Source: Corynebacterium sp. | GTDB lineage: Bacteria; Actinomycetota; Actinomycetes; Mycobacteriales; Mycobacteriaceae | DNA length: 64,000 bases | NCBI RefSeq assembly: GCF_030538285.1 | Contig: NZ_JAUNUG010000002.1 | Span: 40,410 to 104,409 of the forward strand | Reading direction: 5' to 3' | Part shown: piece by piece, positions 25,939 to 33,959 of the stretch | Position numbering within the stretch: position 1 is the first letter of the stretch | How the letters are laid out: every line of letters starts with the position of its first letter | Notes under the pieces: generated by a model | The model's database searches: none | Told to the model about the DNA's origin: nothing | The model's input: the letters and a program-made list of their open reading frames with translations, nothing else | Program-made: the position numbers and the translations under genes

Positions 25939-26618
25939 GCGAGGGCGTCCGCCACCAGCTCCGCGGTGGCCTTCGCCGAGGCCGGATTCTGGCCGGTGAT
26001 GAGGTTGCCGTCGCGCACTGCGTGGGACACGAACGGCAGCGTCGCTTTTCGGTAACGGGCGCCGCGCTGCTTCGCCTCCTCCTCCACGTTGTAGGGGACC
26101 AGCTTATCCACGCGCGCCAGCTTCTCCTCCGCCCATGTGAATCCGGTGATCTCGCGGGCGTCGAAAAGCAGGGAACCGTCGGACAGACGGACATTGAGCA
26201 GACCGCAGTAGCCGTGACACACGGCGGAGACGATGCCGCCGGCCTCGAGGATGTCGCGGGCGAGGCGCTGCAGGTCGGGGTTGTCGGGGAAGTCGTACAT
26301 CGCGCCGTGACCGCCCGCGAACCAGATGGCGTCGTAACCGGCGGCATCGACCTCGGAGGCGGCGGTGGTGTTGCCGAGCAGGGCCATCTTCTCCGGATCA
26401 TTCAGCCACGCCTCGGCGGTGGACTCCTTGGCGGGAAACGACAGGGAACGGTCGTCGAGGGGGACATAGCCGCCAGCGGGGCTGATGATCTGCTGCTCGA
26501 AACCCCGCTCGGCGAAGATTTCCCAGGCGTGGGTGAGTTCTGACAGCCACAGCCCGGTGGCCTCGGAGGGGTCGTCGAAGTGGGCGGCGTTGGTGACCAC
26601 GTGCAGGATCTTTGTCAT
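25935..26618 (-). CDS. DJ-1/PfpI family protein (Hsp31-like)
   Basis: A 227-residue class I glutamine amidotransferase-like protein. The nucleophile elbow AVCHGYCGLL holds the catalytic Cys and following His, and WFAGGHGAMYDFPDNPDLQR is the Hsp31/glyoxalase III block. Hsp31-type proteins act as holding chaperones or glutathione-independent glyoxalases. ATG 26618 gives the usual N-terminus MTKILHVVTNA. Confidence 0.8.
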   Translation of the reverse strand: MTKILHVVTNAAHFDDPSEATGLWLSELTHAWEIFAERGFEQQIISPAGGYVPLDDRSLSFPAKESTAEAWLNDPEKMALLGNTTAASEVDAAGYDAIWFAGGHGAMYDFPDNPDLQRLARDILEAGGIVSAVCHGYCGLLNVRLSDGSLLFDAREITGFTWAEEKLARVDKLVPYNVEEEAKQRGARYRKATLPFVSHAVRDGNLITGQNPASAKATAELVADALA

Positions 26619-26670
26619 GGGTCCATTGTCCACACGTCGGTGGGGGCATGCGAGGAGTATCGTCAAGCGC

Positions 26671-26841
26671 ATGAAGATCCTGCCCCATCTCCTGGCGCTC
26701 GCAGCCGTACTCCTCGGTGCTGTTCTGCTCTATCTCGGTGAGCTCGATGACTCCCCGGGGTTGGGCGGCATCGGGCTCATCCTCATGGTCGCCGCGGTCG
26801 TGGGGGCGGTGCGGGTGACTCTGCGGGGCCGCGATATATAG
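26671..26841 (+). CDS. Small two-helix membrane protein
   Basis: A 56-residue protein with two hydrophobic helices (LLALAAVLLGAVLLYLGEL and IGLILMVAAVVGAVRVTL) and a charged end. No family is recognised. It starts 52 bases from the divergent DJ-1-like gene and lies seven bases before the next gene, so they may form an operon. A much longer in-frame frame upstream is antisense to the DJ-1 gene and was not used. Confidence 0.5.
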   Translation: MKILPHLLALAAVLLGAVLLYLGELDDSPGLGGIGLILMVAAVVGAVRVTLRGRDI

Positions 26842-26848
26842 TCTTTCC

Positions 26849-27457
26849 ATGCGCGCAGGACGATGGATTCTCAGTGTGATCGCGGTTCTTCTTTTCGCCG
26901 CGGTAGGCATGCTCGCCTACGCGTGGGGCAGCGCGTCCTCACTTATCGACGATCCCGTCGAGGTCACCACCGAATCCACCACATCGGAAATCATCACGGC
27001 GGTGGAACGCGAGGAGCAGATCGTCCTTTTGAGCACCGCCACCCAAGGCCTGCATAAGACCGAGACCCGGACCACGGCCCTCGGATGGAATGTCCCCGGC
27101 ACCGCCCGGACCAATTTCCTCCAGTACACCTACACCGCGAAGCTGGGGATCGAGGGCCGGGACGTCCGGATCACCGAGACCGGGGATAGCAGCTTCCGCG
27201 TCTCCATCCCGGAATTCAGCTTCATCGGCTACAGCGACCCGACGTTCGACACCGTGCTAGAAGACGGTCAGGTACTCAGCTTCGTGTCCCCGGAGATCGA
27301 CACCGCCGACATCATCACCGACATCCTCAACGGCCAGCAGAAAACCGAGCACATCAACCGGCACCGGGATCTGCTGAGAGACCAGGCACGGGCCTTCTAC
27401 ACCGGGATCATTCACGCCATCGACGACGACGTGCAGCTGCAGTTTGAGTTCCGCTGA
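26849..27457 (+). CDS. Membrane-anchored DUF4230-like protein
   Basis: A 202-residue protein with one N-terminal membrane helix (ILSVIAVLLFAAVGMLAYAW) and an extracytoplasmic domain. SEIITAVEREEQIVLLSTAT and the SIPEFSFIGYSDPTF block resemble DUF4230 proteins. Function is unknown. It follows a small membrane protein gene by seven bases. Confidence 0.55.
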   Translation: MRAGRWILSVIAVLLFAAVGMLAYAWGSASSLIDDPVEVTTESTTSEIITAVEREEQIVLLSTATQGLHKTETRTTALGWNVPGTARTNFLQYTYTAKLGIEGRDVRITETGDSSFRVSIPEFSFIGYSDPTFDTVLEDGQVLSFVSPEIDTADIITDILNGQQKTEHINRHRDLLRDQARAFYTGIIHAIDDDVQLQFEFR

Positions 27458-27621
27458 TTGACCTTCTCCGTGGAGTGCCTCCAATAGGAGATCGCGGTGT
27501 GTCCTGATGGGCCGCGCAGACGGTGGCTACCGCACTCGTTCTGACTGGCCGTCGACGGTGACCTGGATGGCGATGGCCAAACCGCTCCCAATCTCCGCGA
27601 TATTTCGCGGGTCGCCCCGGG

Positions 27622-28185
27622 TCAGGGTCGGTATTCGATGGAATCCGCTATCTGCTGGACCAGTTCATCGTCCAGGTCCCTGCCGATTAGTTCCACGCCG
27701 GAGGTGTGGCCCACCGACCGTGTGCTCGCCAACCACCAGTGGCCTTCCACGGGGTTGCCGTCCCCATCCTCCGCCACGAATTCACCGTGATTGGCCCGGT
27801 CGGCGCGGTCGATGTCCCAGTTCTCGTTGTTTTCCATGGAGAAACCTTCGCCGTACGCGCCGAACATTCCCTTGCCCGTCAGCGAGCTCATCGACGTGTC
27901 GGCGGCGACCGCCAGCCCGGTGTCACCGGAAATCCGTACGTAGACCGTCGGATCCTCCTCCGAGTCTGTGTAGGCGTACTCCCAGGAGCCGGCCCGGTCG
28001 GTGCCGGAGACATCGACCCAGTCGGCGGGGATCTCCACGCTGATGGGGTCGGCTTCGACGGTGGTCGTGTCCGACCCGCACGCCACCAGGCCGAAGCTCA
28101 ACGGCAGGGCTACGGCGAGGGCGACGAGAGGACGGGGGACAGCGCTGGTGCCAGGGAACATGGTGTACTCCGGAGTCGAAGGCAT
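27622..28185 (-). CDS. Secreted lipoprotein of unknown function
   Basis: A 187-residue predicted lipoprotein with a signal peptide ending in the lipobox LVAC (Cys near residue 36 from the first start). The mature part is acidic (ISVEIPADWVDVSGTDRAGS, then GHWWLASTRSVGHTSGVEL). A second start (MFPGTS, eight codons later) would give a more usual signal peptide length. A lipid-anchored envelope location is likely; the function is not known. Confidence 0.65.
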   Translation of the reverse strand: MPSTPEYTMFPGTSAVPRPLVALAVALPLSFGLVACGSDTTTVEADPISVEIPADWVDVSGTDRAGSWEYAYTDSEEDPTVYVRISGDTGLAVAADTSMSSLTGKGMFGAYGEGFSMENNENWDIDRADRANHGEFVAEDGDGNPVEGHWWLASTRSVGHTSGVELIGRDLDDELVQQIADSIEYRP

Positions 28186-28229
28186 GTGACGGCCATCATA
28201 GTGTCCGGGCCAAGATCACGCCGGGCGGA

Positions 28230-30239
28230 TTACCACGGGGTGGACCGTCCACTGCCCGGGCGCCGGGACCGCAGATACTCACCAACTACCGCCGCCCCCA
28301 GGTCGTCGAGGTCGGGCGCGATGACGCGACCACCCACCCGGTCGGCCAACTGGCCGAGGAAGGACCTCAACCCCGGATCGGAGCCCAGCCGGAAGAAGGT
28401 GGTGCGTGCCCCGCGCCGGGTGATCCGGTCGAGTTGGGTGACGGTCAGACGCAGGGTCTGCGGGTCCGTGGGCCAGGAGAACCACGCCTCACCGTGAGGT
28501 TCGAGGTGGGCGGTGGGTTCACCGTCGGTGACGATGAGCAGGGTCGGGTCCAGGCCAGGGTGGCGGGCGAAGAACTGTTCGGCCAGCAGGAGCCCGTGAT
28601 GGAGGTTGGTGCCCTGCTCATGCACAGGGGGCAGGGCGGTGAGCTCATCGATGTTCATGCGGGCAGCGAGACGGCCGAAGGTGATCAAGGCGAGTTCATC
28701 GCCCCGGAATCGGGTGGACACGAGGTGGTGGAGCGCCAGGGCGGTGCGTTTCATGGGCACCCAGCGTCCCTCGGCGGCCATGGAGAAGGACGTGTCCACC
28801 AGCAGGGCGACCGCCGAGCGGGTACGGGCCTCGGTGTCCATGACCTCCACGTCGGACATTTCGATGCGCACCCCCGGCCCGGTGGTGCCCTCGGCGGCCG
28901 TGCGCTGCAGCGCATTGGTCACCGTCCGGGTGACGTCCCAGGCCTGGGTGTCGCCGAACTCGTAGGGTCGGGACGCACCCGTCGGCTCCCCTGCGGCGCC
29001 GGAAAGCCGGGCATCGCGCGCCCCCGAGCGCGGTGACAGATGGGTGGCGGCATCGCGCAGCAGCGCCTTCCCGAGCCGCCGCATGGCCTGCGGGGACAGG
29101 CGCAGCGAGCCGTCGGCCCCCGCACGCAGCAGCCCGCTGCGGCGCAGGGCGCGGTCAATCTCCGCGAGGACCTCCGCGGACACCGATGCATCTGTTCCGA
29201 GCTGCCGGGCCAGTGCCGCCAGGTCAATATCCGTCGACTGCGCGCCGTGGTAACCCTGGCTGAGTTGTTCGGCGAGGGAATCGAGTTCGGCGATGTCCTG
29301 CAGGGCACCCGTGCCGTCCCCGAGTCCCAGGCCGTCGTCGCCGCTGAACTCCTCCGACCCGGTCCAGTCGAGGTCGGGACGCACGGCGCGGAGGTGGTCG
29401 TCGAGCATCCCCAGCTGCTCCATCAACTCGGGCGAACCGAAGGCCTGGGCGGACAGGTCCATGAGTTCGCGGCGCTGTTCATCAGTCAGGGAGTTGAGCA
29501 TGCGCTGCGCGGCGGCAGAGCGACGTGCGAGGGCGTCGATGAGCTCGTCGGTGGTGGTGGGATTCTCCGGGAAGTGGTGGCCGTGGCGGGCCATGAAGTC
29601 CGCGAAGTCATCCGGGGTGTCCTCCCCGCGGCGGTGTTTTTCCAGCAGGGTGTTGAGGTCGGTGAGCATCTCGTTGACGGCGGCCCGGTCCTGGTCGGTG
29701 GCCCCTTCCAGGGCCTGCTTCATCCCGGCGAAACGCTGGTCAAGCACCTCCCGGCCGAGCAGGTCGCGGATCTGCTCGAACGTCTCCCGCGCCTGCGTCG
29801 ACTGCCAGTCGTATCCGGACAGCTCGGTGACGGCCGCCGCGGTGGAGGTCGGCAGGTTCGCCAGCTGCAGTTCGCGGAAGGCGCGATCGTCGTCGTCCAT
29901 GGTGACATCGCGGGCCAGCTGCTTGCGTTCCGCGAGGACGGCGTCTGCAAGCAGCTTATCGACGTCGCGCAGCGTCGCCCCCAGGTTGTGGCGACGCAGC
30001 AGGTCGCGGCGCTTGTGCGCCACCTGCTGCGCGAGGTCATCGTAGCCTTGCCGGCCACCTTCCCCACGCCGCAGGTACTCGCGCAGCGCCTGCTCGGGGG
30101 AGTAACCGACCATGACATCGTCTGCGATGGCGTCGAGTGCCTCGCCGAGATCCACCGGGGGCGCCAGCGGGTCCGGCCCGCCCGCATAGCGGCCGTACCG
30201 GAAGCGGCGGCGGCCGGAGGTCGAGGGATCAGGGGACAT
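28230..30239 (-). CDS. VWA-domain protein (partner of MoxR-type ATPase)
   Basis: A 669-residue soluble protein. The first 400 residues are helical and acidic. The C-terminal von Willebrand A domain (about 480-650) has the metal-binding MIDAS sequence LLVDTSFSM, the second motif EQGTNLHHGL and LLIVTDGEPTAHL. It starts 11 bases after the AAA+ gene stop, so the two are co-translated. MoxR/VWA pairs act like metal-chelatase or chaperone machines that insert cofactors or remodel proteins. I chose ATG 30239; a longer in-frame start at 30572 lies inside the ATPase gene. Confidence 0.85.
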   Translation of the reverse strand: MSPDPSTSGRRRFRYGRYAGGPDPLAPPVDLGEALDAIADDVMVGYSPEQALREYLRRGEGGRQGYDDLAQQVAHKRRDLLRRHNLGATLRDVDKLLADAVLAERKQLARDVTMDDDDRAFRELQLANLPTSTAAAVTELSGYDWQSTQARETFEQIRDLLGREVLDQRFAGMKQALEGATDQDRAAVNEMLTDLNTLLEKHRRGEDTPDDFADFMARHGHHFPENPTTTDELIDALARRSAAAQRMLNSLTDEQRRELMDLSAQAFGSPELMEQLGMLDDHLRAVRPDLDWTGSEEFSGDDGLGLGDGTGALQDIAELDSLAEQLSQGYHGAQSTDIDLAALARQLGTDASVSAEVLAEIDRALRRSGLLRAGADGSLRLSPQAMRRLGKALLRDAATHLSPRSGARDARLSGAAGEPTGASRPYEFGDTQAWDVTRTVTNALQRTAAEGTTGPGVRIEMSDVEVMDTEARTRSAVALLVDTSFSMAAEGRWVPMKRTALALHHLVSTRFRGDELALITFGRLAARMNIDELTALPPVHEQGTNLHHGLLLAEQFFARHPGLDPTLLIVTDGEPTAHLEPHGEAWFSWPTDPQTLRLTVTQLDRITRRGARTTFFRLGSDPGLRSFLGQLADRVGGRVIAPDLDDLGAAVVGEYLRSRRPGSGRSTPW

Positions 30240-30250
30240 GTCGGCCTCCT

Positions 30251-31639
30251 TCAGCCGTAGATGGTCTCGCCCTCGCCGGAATCCTTGGCGATCTTGCGGG
30301 CCAGGTAGAGCGCCTCGAAAGCCAGCTCGATGGCGCTGGCGCGGGTCCCCTCGTCCGTGGCGCCCAGGGCATCGGCTATCCGGTCGTAGAGGTCGGATCC
30401 GTCCAGTTCGGGCAGCCCGGCGAGGAACTCGGCGGCGGTGACCTGCTCGCCGGTGGATACCGTCGTCGTACCGTCGAGTGCCTCGATCAGCGGTGAGAAG
30501 TCCAAGCCGCGTAACCGGGCCCGCAGCGCCTCCGCGGTGGAGGTACGCAACAGGTAGTCGAGCACCTCCCATCCGCGGCCCTCCTCCCCGGACTCGAACT
30601 CGACCTTTCCGCCGAGGACATCGACGGCGGCCTCCAGGTCGACCAGACGGGCCACCGCCTGCTCCTCTCCCCGGAGGGCGGCGCGGTGGCGGGCGGCGGC
30701 CGCGACGGTCTCAGCACCGGCGATGGCGAAGCGGGCTGATACCCCGGCCCGCTGATTGACGGCCGGGGATTCCCGCAGGGCGCGGGTGTATCGGGCGAGG
30801 ATCTCCAGCAGGACCGGGGGCACCTGCCCGACGAGGTGGGCCTCCTGGGTGATCACCGCGATCTCATCGTCCAGCGCCAGGGGGTAGTGGGTGCGGATCT
30901 CCGCGCCGAAACGGTCCTTGAGCGGGGTGATGATCCGCCCGCGGTTGGTGTAGTCCTCCGGGTTGGCCGAGGCGACGACCACCACGTCCAACGGCAGGCG
31001 CAGCTGGTAACCGCGGATCTGCACGTCGCGTTCCTCCATGACGTTGAGCATGGCGACCTGGATGCGCTCGGCGAGATCGGGCAGCTCGTTGATGGCCACG
31101 ATGCCGCGGTTGGACCGCGGGATCAGCCCGTAATGGATGGTCTCCGGGTCACCGAGACGACGCCCCTCCGCCACCCGCATCGGATCGACGTCACCGATGA
31201 GATCGGCCACCGACGTGTCAGGCGTGGCCAGTTTCTCGGAATAGCGGTCGTCGCGGTGCAACCACACGATGGGCAGTAGGTCACCCTCCTGGGCGATGCG
31301 GCGGCGCGTCGCGTCGGTGATGGGGGCCAACGGGTGCTCCCGCAGCTCGGAATCGGCCACCGCCGGGGTCCACTCGTCGAGCAGGCCGGTCAGGGCGCGT
31401 AGCAGGCGGGTCTTGCCCTGGCCCCGCTCACCGAGCAACACGATGTCGTGGCCGGCCAGCAGAGCCCGCTCGACCTGCGGGATCACGGTGTTCTCAAGGC
31501 CGTGCAGGCCAGGCCAGGGATCATCGCCCGCAGACAGTCGGGCCAGGAGGTTCTCGCGGATCTCCTCGCGCAGCGGACGGTAGGGCAGACCGGCGGCCCG
31601 GAGCTCGCCGATCGTGGACAAGGTGGGTGCTGGGCTCAC
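30251..31639 (-). CDS. AAA+ ATPase, magnesium-chelatase/MoxR type
   Basis: A 462-residue AAA+ protein. Walker A is LLGERGQGKTRLLRAL (about residue 68), Walker B GIVAINELPDL, sensor 1 VVVVASANPEDYTNRGRIIT. The Arg finger region and the lid resemble BchI-type subunits. It is paired with the VWA protein directly downstream and probably remodels or loads metal into a target. The start is GTG. The convergent or divergent neighbours give no clear substrate. Confidence 0.85.
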   Translation of the reverse strand: MSPAPTLSTIGELRAAGLPYRPLREEIRENLLARLSAGDDPWPGLHGLENTVIPQVERALLAGHDIVLLGERGQGKTRLLRALTGLLDEWTPAVADSELREHPLAPITDATRRRIAQEGDLLPIVWLHRDDRYSEKLATPDTSVADLIGDVDPMRVAEGRRLGDPETIHYGLIPRSNRGIVAINELPDLAERIQVAMLNVMEERDVQIRGYQLRLPLDVVVVASANPEDYTNRGRIITPLKDRFGAEIRTHYPLALDDEIAVITQEAHLVGQVPPVLLEILARYTRALRESPAVNQRAGVSARFAIAGAETVAAAARHRAALRGEEQAVARLVDLEAAVDVLGGKVEFESGEEGRGWEVLDYLLRTSTAEALRARLRGLDFSPLIEALDGTTTVSTGEQVTAAEFLAGLPELDGSDLYDRIADALGATDEGTRASAIELAFEALYLARKIAKDSGEGETIYG

Positions 31640-31713
31640 AGTGCCAGGCTAGTGCGGGATCGCATCCCGGGTCGAGGATGCCTGTTTCCGGCGGGGTGGG
31701 TAGGCTCCGGTCG

Positions 31714-32361
31714 ATGGACACGAACCTCCCGGCCCACATCATCCTGGTGCGCCACGGCGTCACGCCGACCACCGGCCAGGTGCTGCCCGGACGTGCCCCG
31801 GGCCTGCACCTGTCGGAGGCGGGGATCTTACAGGCCCGGCAGGTGGCCGCCCGGCTGTCGGACGTGCCGGTCACCGCGCTCTACTCCTCGCCCATGGAAC
31901 GCGCCCGGGAAACCGCCGCCCCCACCGCCGAGAACTTCGGGTTGACCCCGGTCATCTGCGAGGACCTCAACGAGTGTGATTTCGGGGACTGGACCGGGGC
32001 CCGACTCAGTGACCTGGCCCGGCTGCCGGAATGGACGACGGTGCAGAAGACCCCGTCGCAGTTCCGCTTCCCGGGTGGGGAGAGCTTCCTCGATATGCGC
32101 GACCGGATGGCCGGTGCTTTGCGACGCATCGCCGCCCGGCACAAAGGTGAGACGGTGGTGTGCGTGGGCCACGCCGATCCGATCAAGGCGGCGGTCACGG
32201 TGGTCAACGGGGCCGGGTTGGACACCTTCCAGGCCGTCACCATCGATCCGGCCTCTGTCTCGGTGGCGAAGTTTGCAGCCGATGGGACGACATCGATGCT
32301 GATGACCAACACCACCTCCGGGCCGGTCATCCTCACCGGGGAGGTGGGTGGCCGTGACTGA
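31714..32361 (+). CDS. Histidine phosphatase family protein (MSMEG_4193 type)
   Basis: A 215-residue phosphoglycerate mutase-like enzyme. The phospho-histidine is in ILVRHGVTPTTG, the second His in CVGHADPIKAAV, and SSPMERARETA and CDFGDWTG are family blocks. This subtype is named after MSMEG_4193 in actinobacteria and usually lies beside a SCO1664-like gene, as here (14-base overlap). In other actinobacteria I recall a DUF3090 gene in the same cluster; none is seen here. ATG 31714 was chosen to match the family N-terminus. Confidence 0.85.
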   Translation: MDTNLPAHIILVRHGVTPTTGQVLPGRAPGLHLSEAGILQARQVAARLSDVPVTALYSSPMERARETAAPTAENFGLTPVICEDLNECDFGDWTGARLSDLARLPEWTTVQKTPSQFRFPGGESFLDMRDRMAGALRRIAARHKGETVVCVGHADPIKAAVTVVNGAGLDTFQAVTIDPASVSVAKFAADGTTSMLMTNTTSGPVILTGEVGGRD

Positions 32362-33085
32362 ACCGGCCTCCGCGCCGCCGGTGCCACCTTTCACCAGGGA
32401 ACTCGAACTGCTCCGTGAGGGTGACACGGGTGTGGTTGCGCAACTGGTGGAATCGAGCAACATCGGGTTCGTCCTCGACCTGGCGAGTGGGGACGACTAC
32501 GGCTGGGGAGTGTACAAACCGGTGGTCGGTGAGGTGCCGCTGATGGATTTCCCGCCCGGGTTGCACGTGCGGGAACGGGCCGCCTTCCTGCTCAGCGAGT
32601 ACCTGGGGTGGCATATCGTCCCGCCGACGGTGATCCGGGAGGATGTCCGCTTCGGGGTCGGATCCCTGCAGTGGTTCATCGACCACGACGGTTCCCACTA
32701 CTTCGATCTGCTGGAGACCAGGGTCGACCTGCACGGGCAGCTGCAGCGCCTGGCCGTCTTCGATCTGCTCACCAACAATACTGACCGCAAGGCCGGACAC
32801 GTCCTGCTCGACTCTGAGGAGCAGGTGTGGGGGATCGACCACGGACTGTGCTTCCACCCACAGCCGAAACTGCGGACGGTCATCTGGGATTTCGCCGGCG
32901 AGGAGATTCCGGCGGACCTGTGCGCCGCCGTCGAACCGCTCATCCATAAGATTCCCGACGACGTCGCCGCCCTCCTTCACCCCGCGGAGGTCGAGGCCCT
33001 GCAGCGCCGGGCCTCCCGGATCGTGCGTCTGCCCACCCTGCCCCACCCGCGCACCCACCGCCAGTATCCCTGGCCACTGGTGTAG
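32348..33085 (+). CDS. SCO1664 family protein (kinase-like fold)
   Basis: A 245-residue protein with a PI3/4-kinase-like fold. GWGVYKPVVGEVPLMDFPPG, LAVFDLLTNNTDRKAGHVLL and the metal-binding VWGIDHGLCFH resemble active-site segments of that superfamily. Its biochemical role is not established. It starts with GTG inside the end of the phosphatase gene (overlap 14 bases), indicating translational coupling; GTG 32354 is an alternative. Confidence 0.8.
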   Translation: MAVTEPASAPPVPPFTRELELLREGDTGVVAQLVESSNIGFVLDLASGDDYGWGVYKPVVGEVPLMDFPPGLHVRERAAFLLSEYLGWHIVPPTVIREDVRFGVGSLQWFIDHDGSHYFDLLETRVDLHGQLQRLAVFDLLTNNTDRKAGHVLLDSEEQVWGIDHGLCFHPQPKLRTVIWDFAGEEIPADLCAAVEPLIHKIPDDVAALLHPAEVEALQRRASRIVRLPTLPHPRTHRQYPWPLV

Positions 33086-33100
33086 GACGACAGGTCGGGA

Positions 33101-33928
33101 TCAGGCGCTCTTCGACTTCTTGGCAGACTTCTTCCCGCCACGCTTTTTGTCCAACGATGTCTTCAGCGCCTCCATGAGGTCGACCACGTCAGCATCGTCG
33201 GAGTCATCGTCCTCCGGTTGTTCACCGAAGGTGGCCTCCGTGTCGAGGGTGTCGCCGGCTTTGAGTTTGGCGTCGATAAGCTTGCGCAGCTCGACCTGGT
33301 ACTCGTCCTCGAACTTCTCCGGTGTGAAGTCGGAGGCGTACTGCTCGACGAGCGCGGCGGAAAGCTCCAGTTCCTTGTCGGAGATCTTCGCCCGTGATTT
33401 CGTGCCCTTGAAATCGACCTCGCGGACCTCATCGGCCCACAAAAGACCCTGCAGGACGAGCACCTTGCCGCGCACCCGCAGGGCGCCCAGGCGGGTCTTC
33501 TGGCGCAGGGCGAATGTGACGATCGCGGTGCGGTCCGTCGCCTCGAGCGTCTGCCGCAGCAGCAGGTAGGACTTCGGGGTCTTGCCCTCCGGCTCCAGGT
33601 AGTAGCTGCGCTCGAGCATGATCGGGTCCACCTGCTCGGAGGGGACGAACTGGACGACCTCGATTTCGTTGTTCTCCGCCTCAGGGAGCAGATCGAAGTC
33701 CTCGTCCGTCATGATGACGGTGTCGCCGTCCTCCTCATAGGCCTTGTCGATGTTCTTGTACTCGACCTTTTCGCCACAGACCTCGCAGCGGCGCTCATAG
33801 CGGATCCGGCCACCGTCCTTGTCGTGGACTTGGTGGAAGGAGATGTCATGGTCCTCCACCGCCCCGTAGGCCTTGACGGGGACGTTGACGAGTCCGAACG
33901 TGATGGCTCCGGTCCATACTGCGCGCAT
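33101..33928 (-). CDS. ku: Ku, DNA end-binding protein of NHEJ
   Basis: A 275-residue bacterial Ku. The N-terminus MRAVWTGAITFGLVNVPVKA is diagnostic, followed by SFHQVHDKDGGRIRYERRCE and the core ring region. A CxxC pair (CEVCGEK) is present near residue 45. The C-terminal tail is acidic and then Lys-rich (KRGGKKSAKKSKS), as in Ku proteins that bind DNA beyond the ring. It is divergent from ligD with only 31 bases between the start codons. Ku recruits LigD to double-strand breaks. Confidence 0.95.
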   Translation of the reverse strand: MRAVWTGAITFGLVNVPVKAYGAVEDHDISFHQVHDKDGGRIRYERRCEVCGEKVEYKNIDKAYEEDGDTVIMTDEDFDLLPEAENNEIEVVQFVPSEQVDPIMLERSYYLEPEGKTPKSYLLLRQTLEATDRTAIVTFALRQKTRLGALRVRGKVLVLQGLLWADEVREVDFKGTKSRAKISDKELELSAALVEQYASDFTPEKFEDEYQVELRKLIDAKLKAGDTLDTEATFGEQPEDDDSDDADVVDLMEALKTSLDKKRGGKKSAKKSKSA

Positions 33929-33959
33929 AACATGAAGCTTATACACGTCAGGAGGAGTC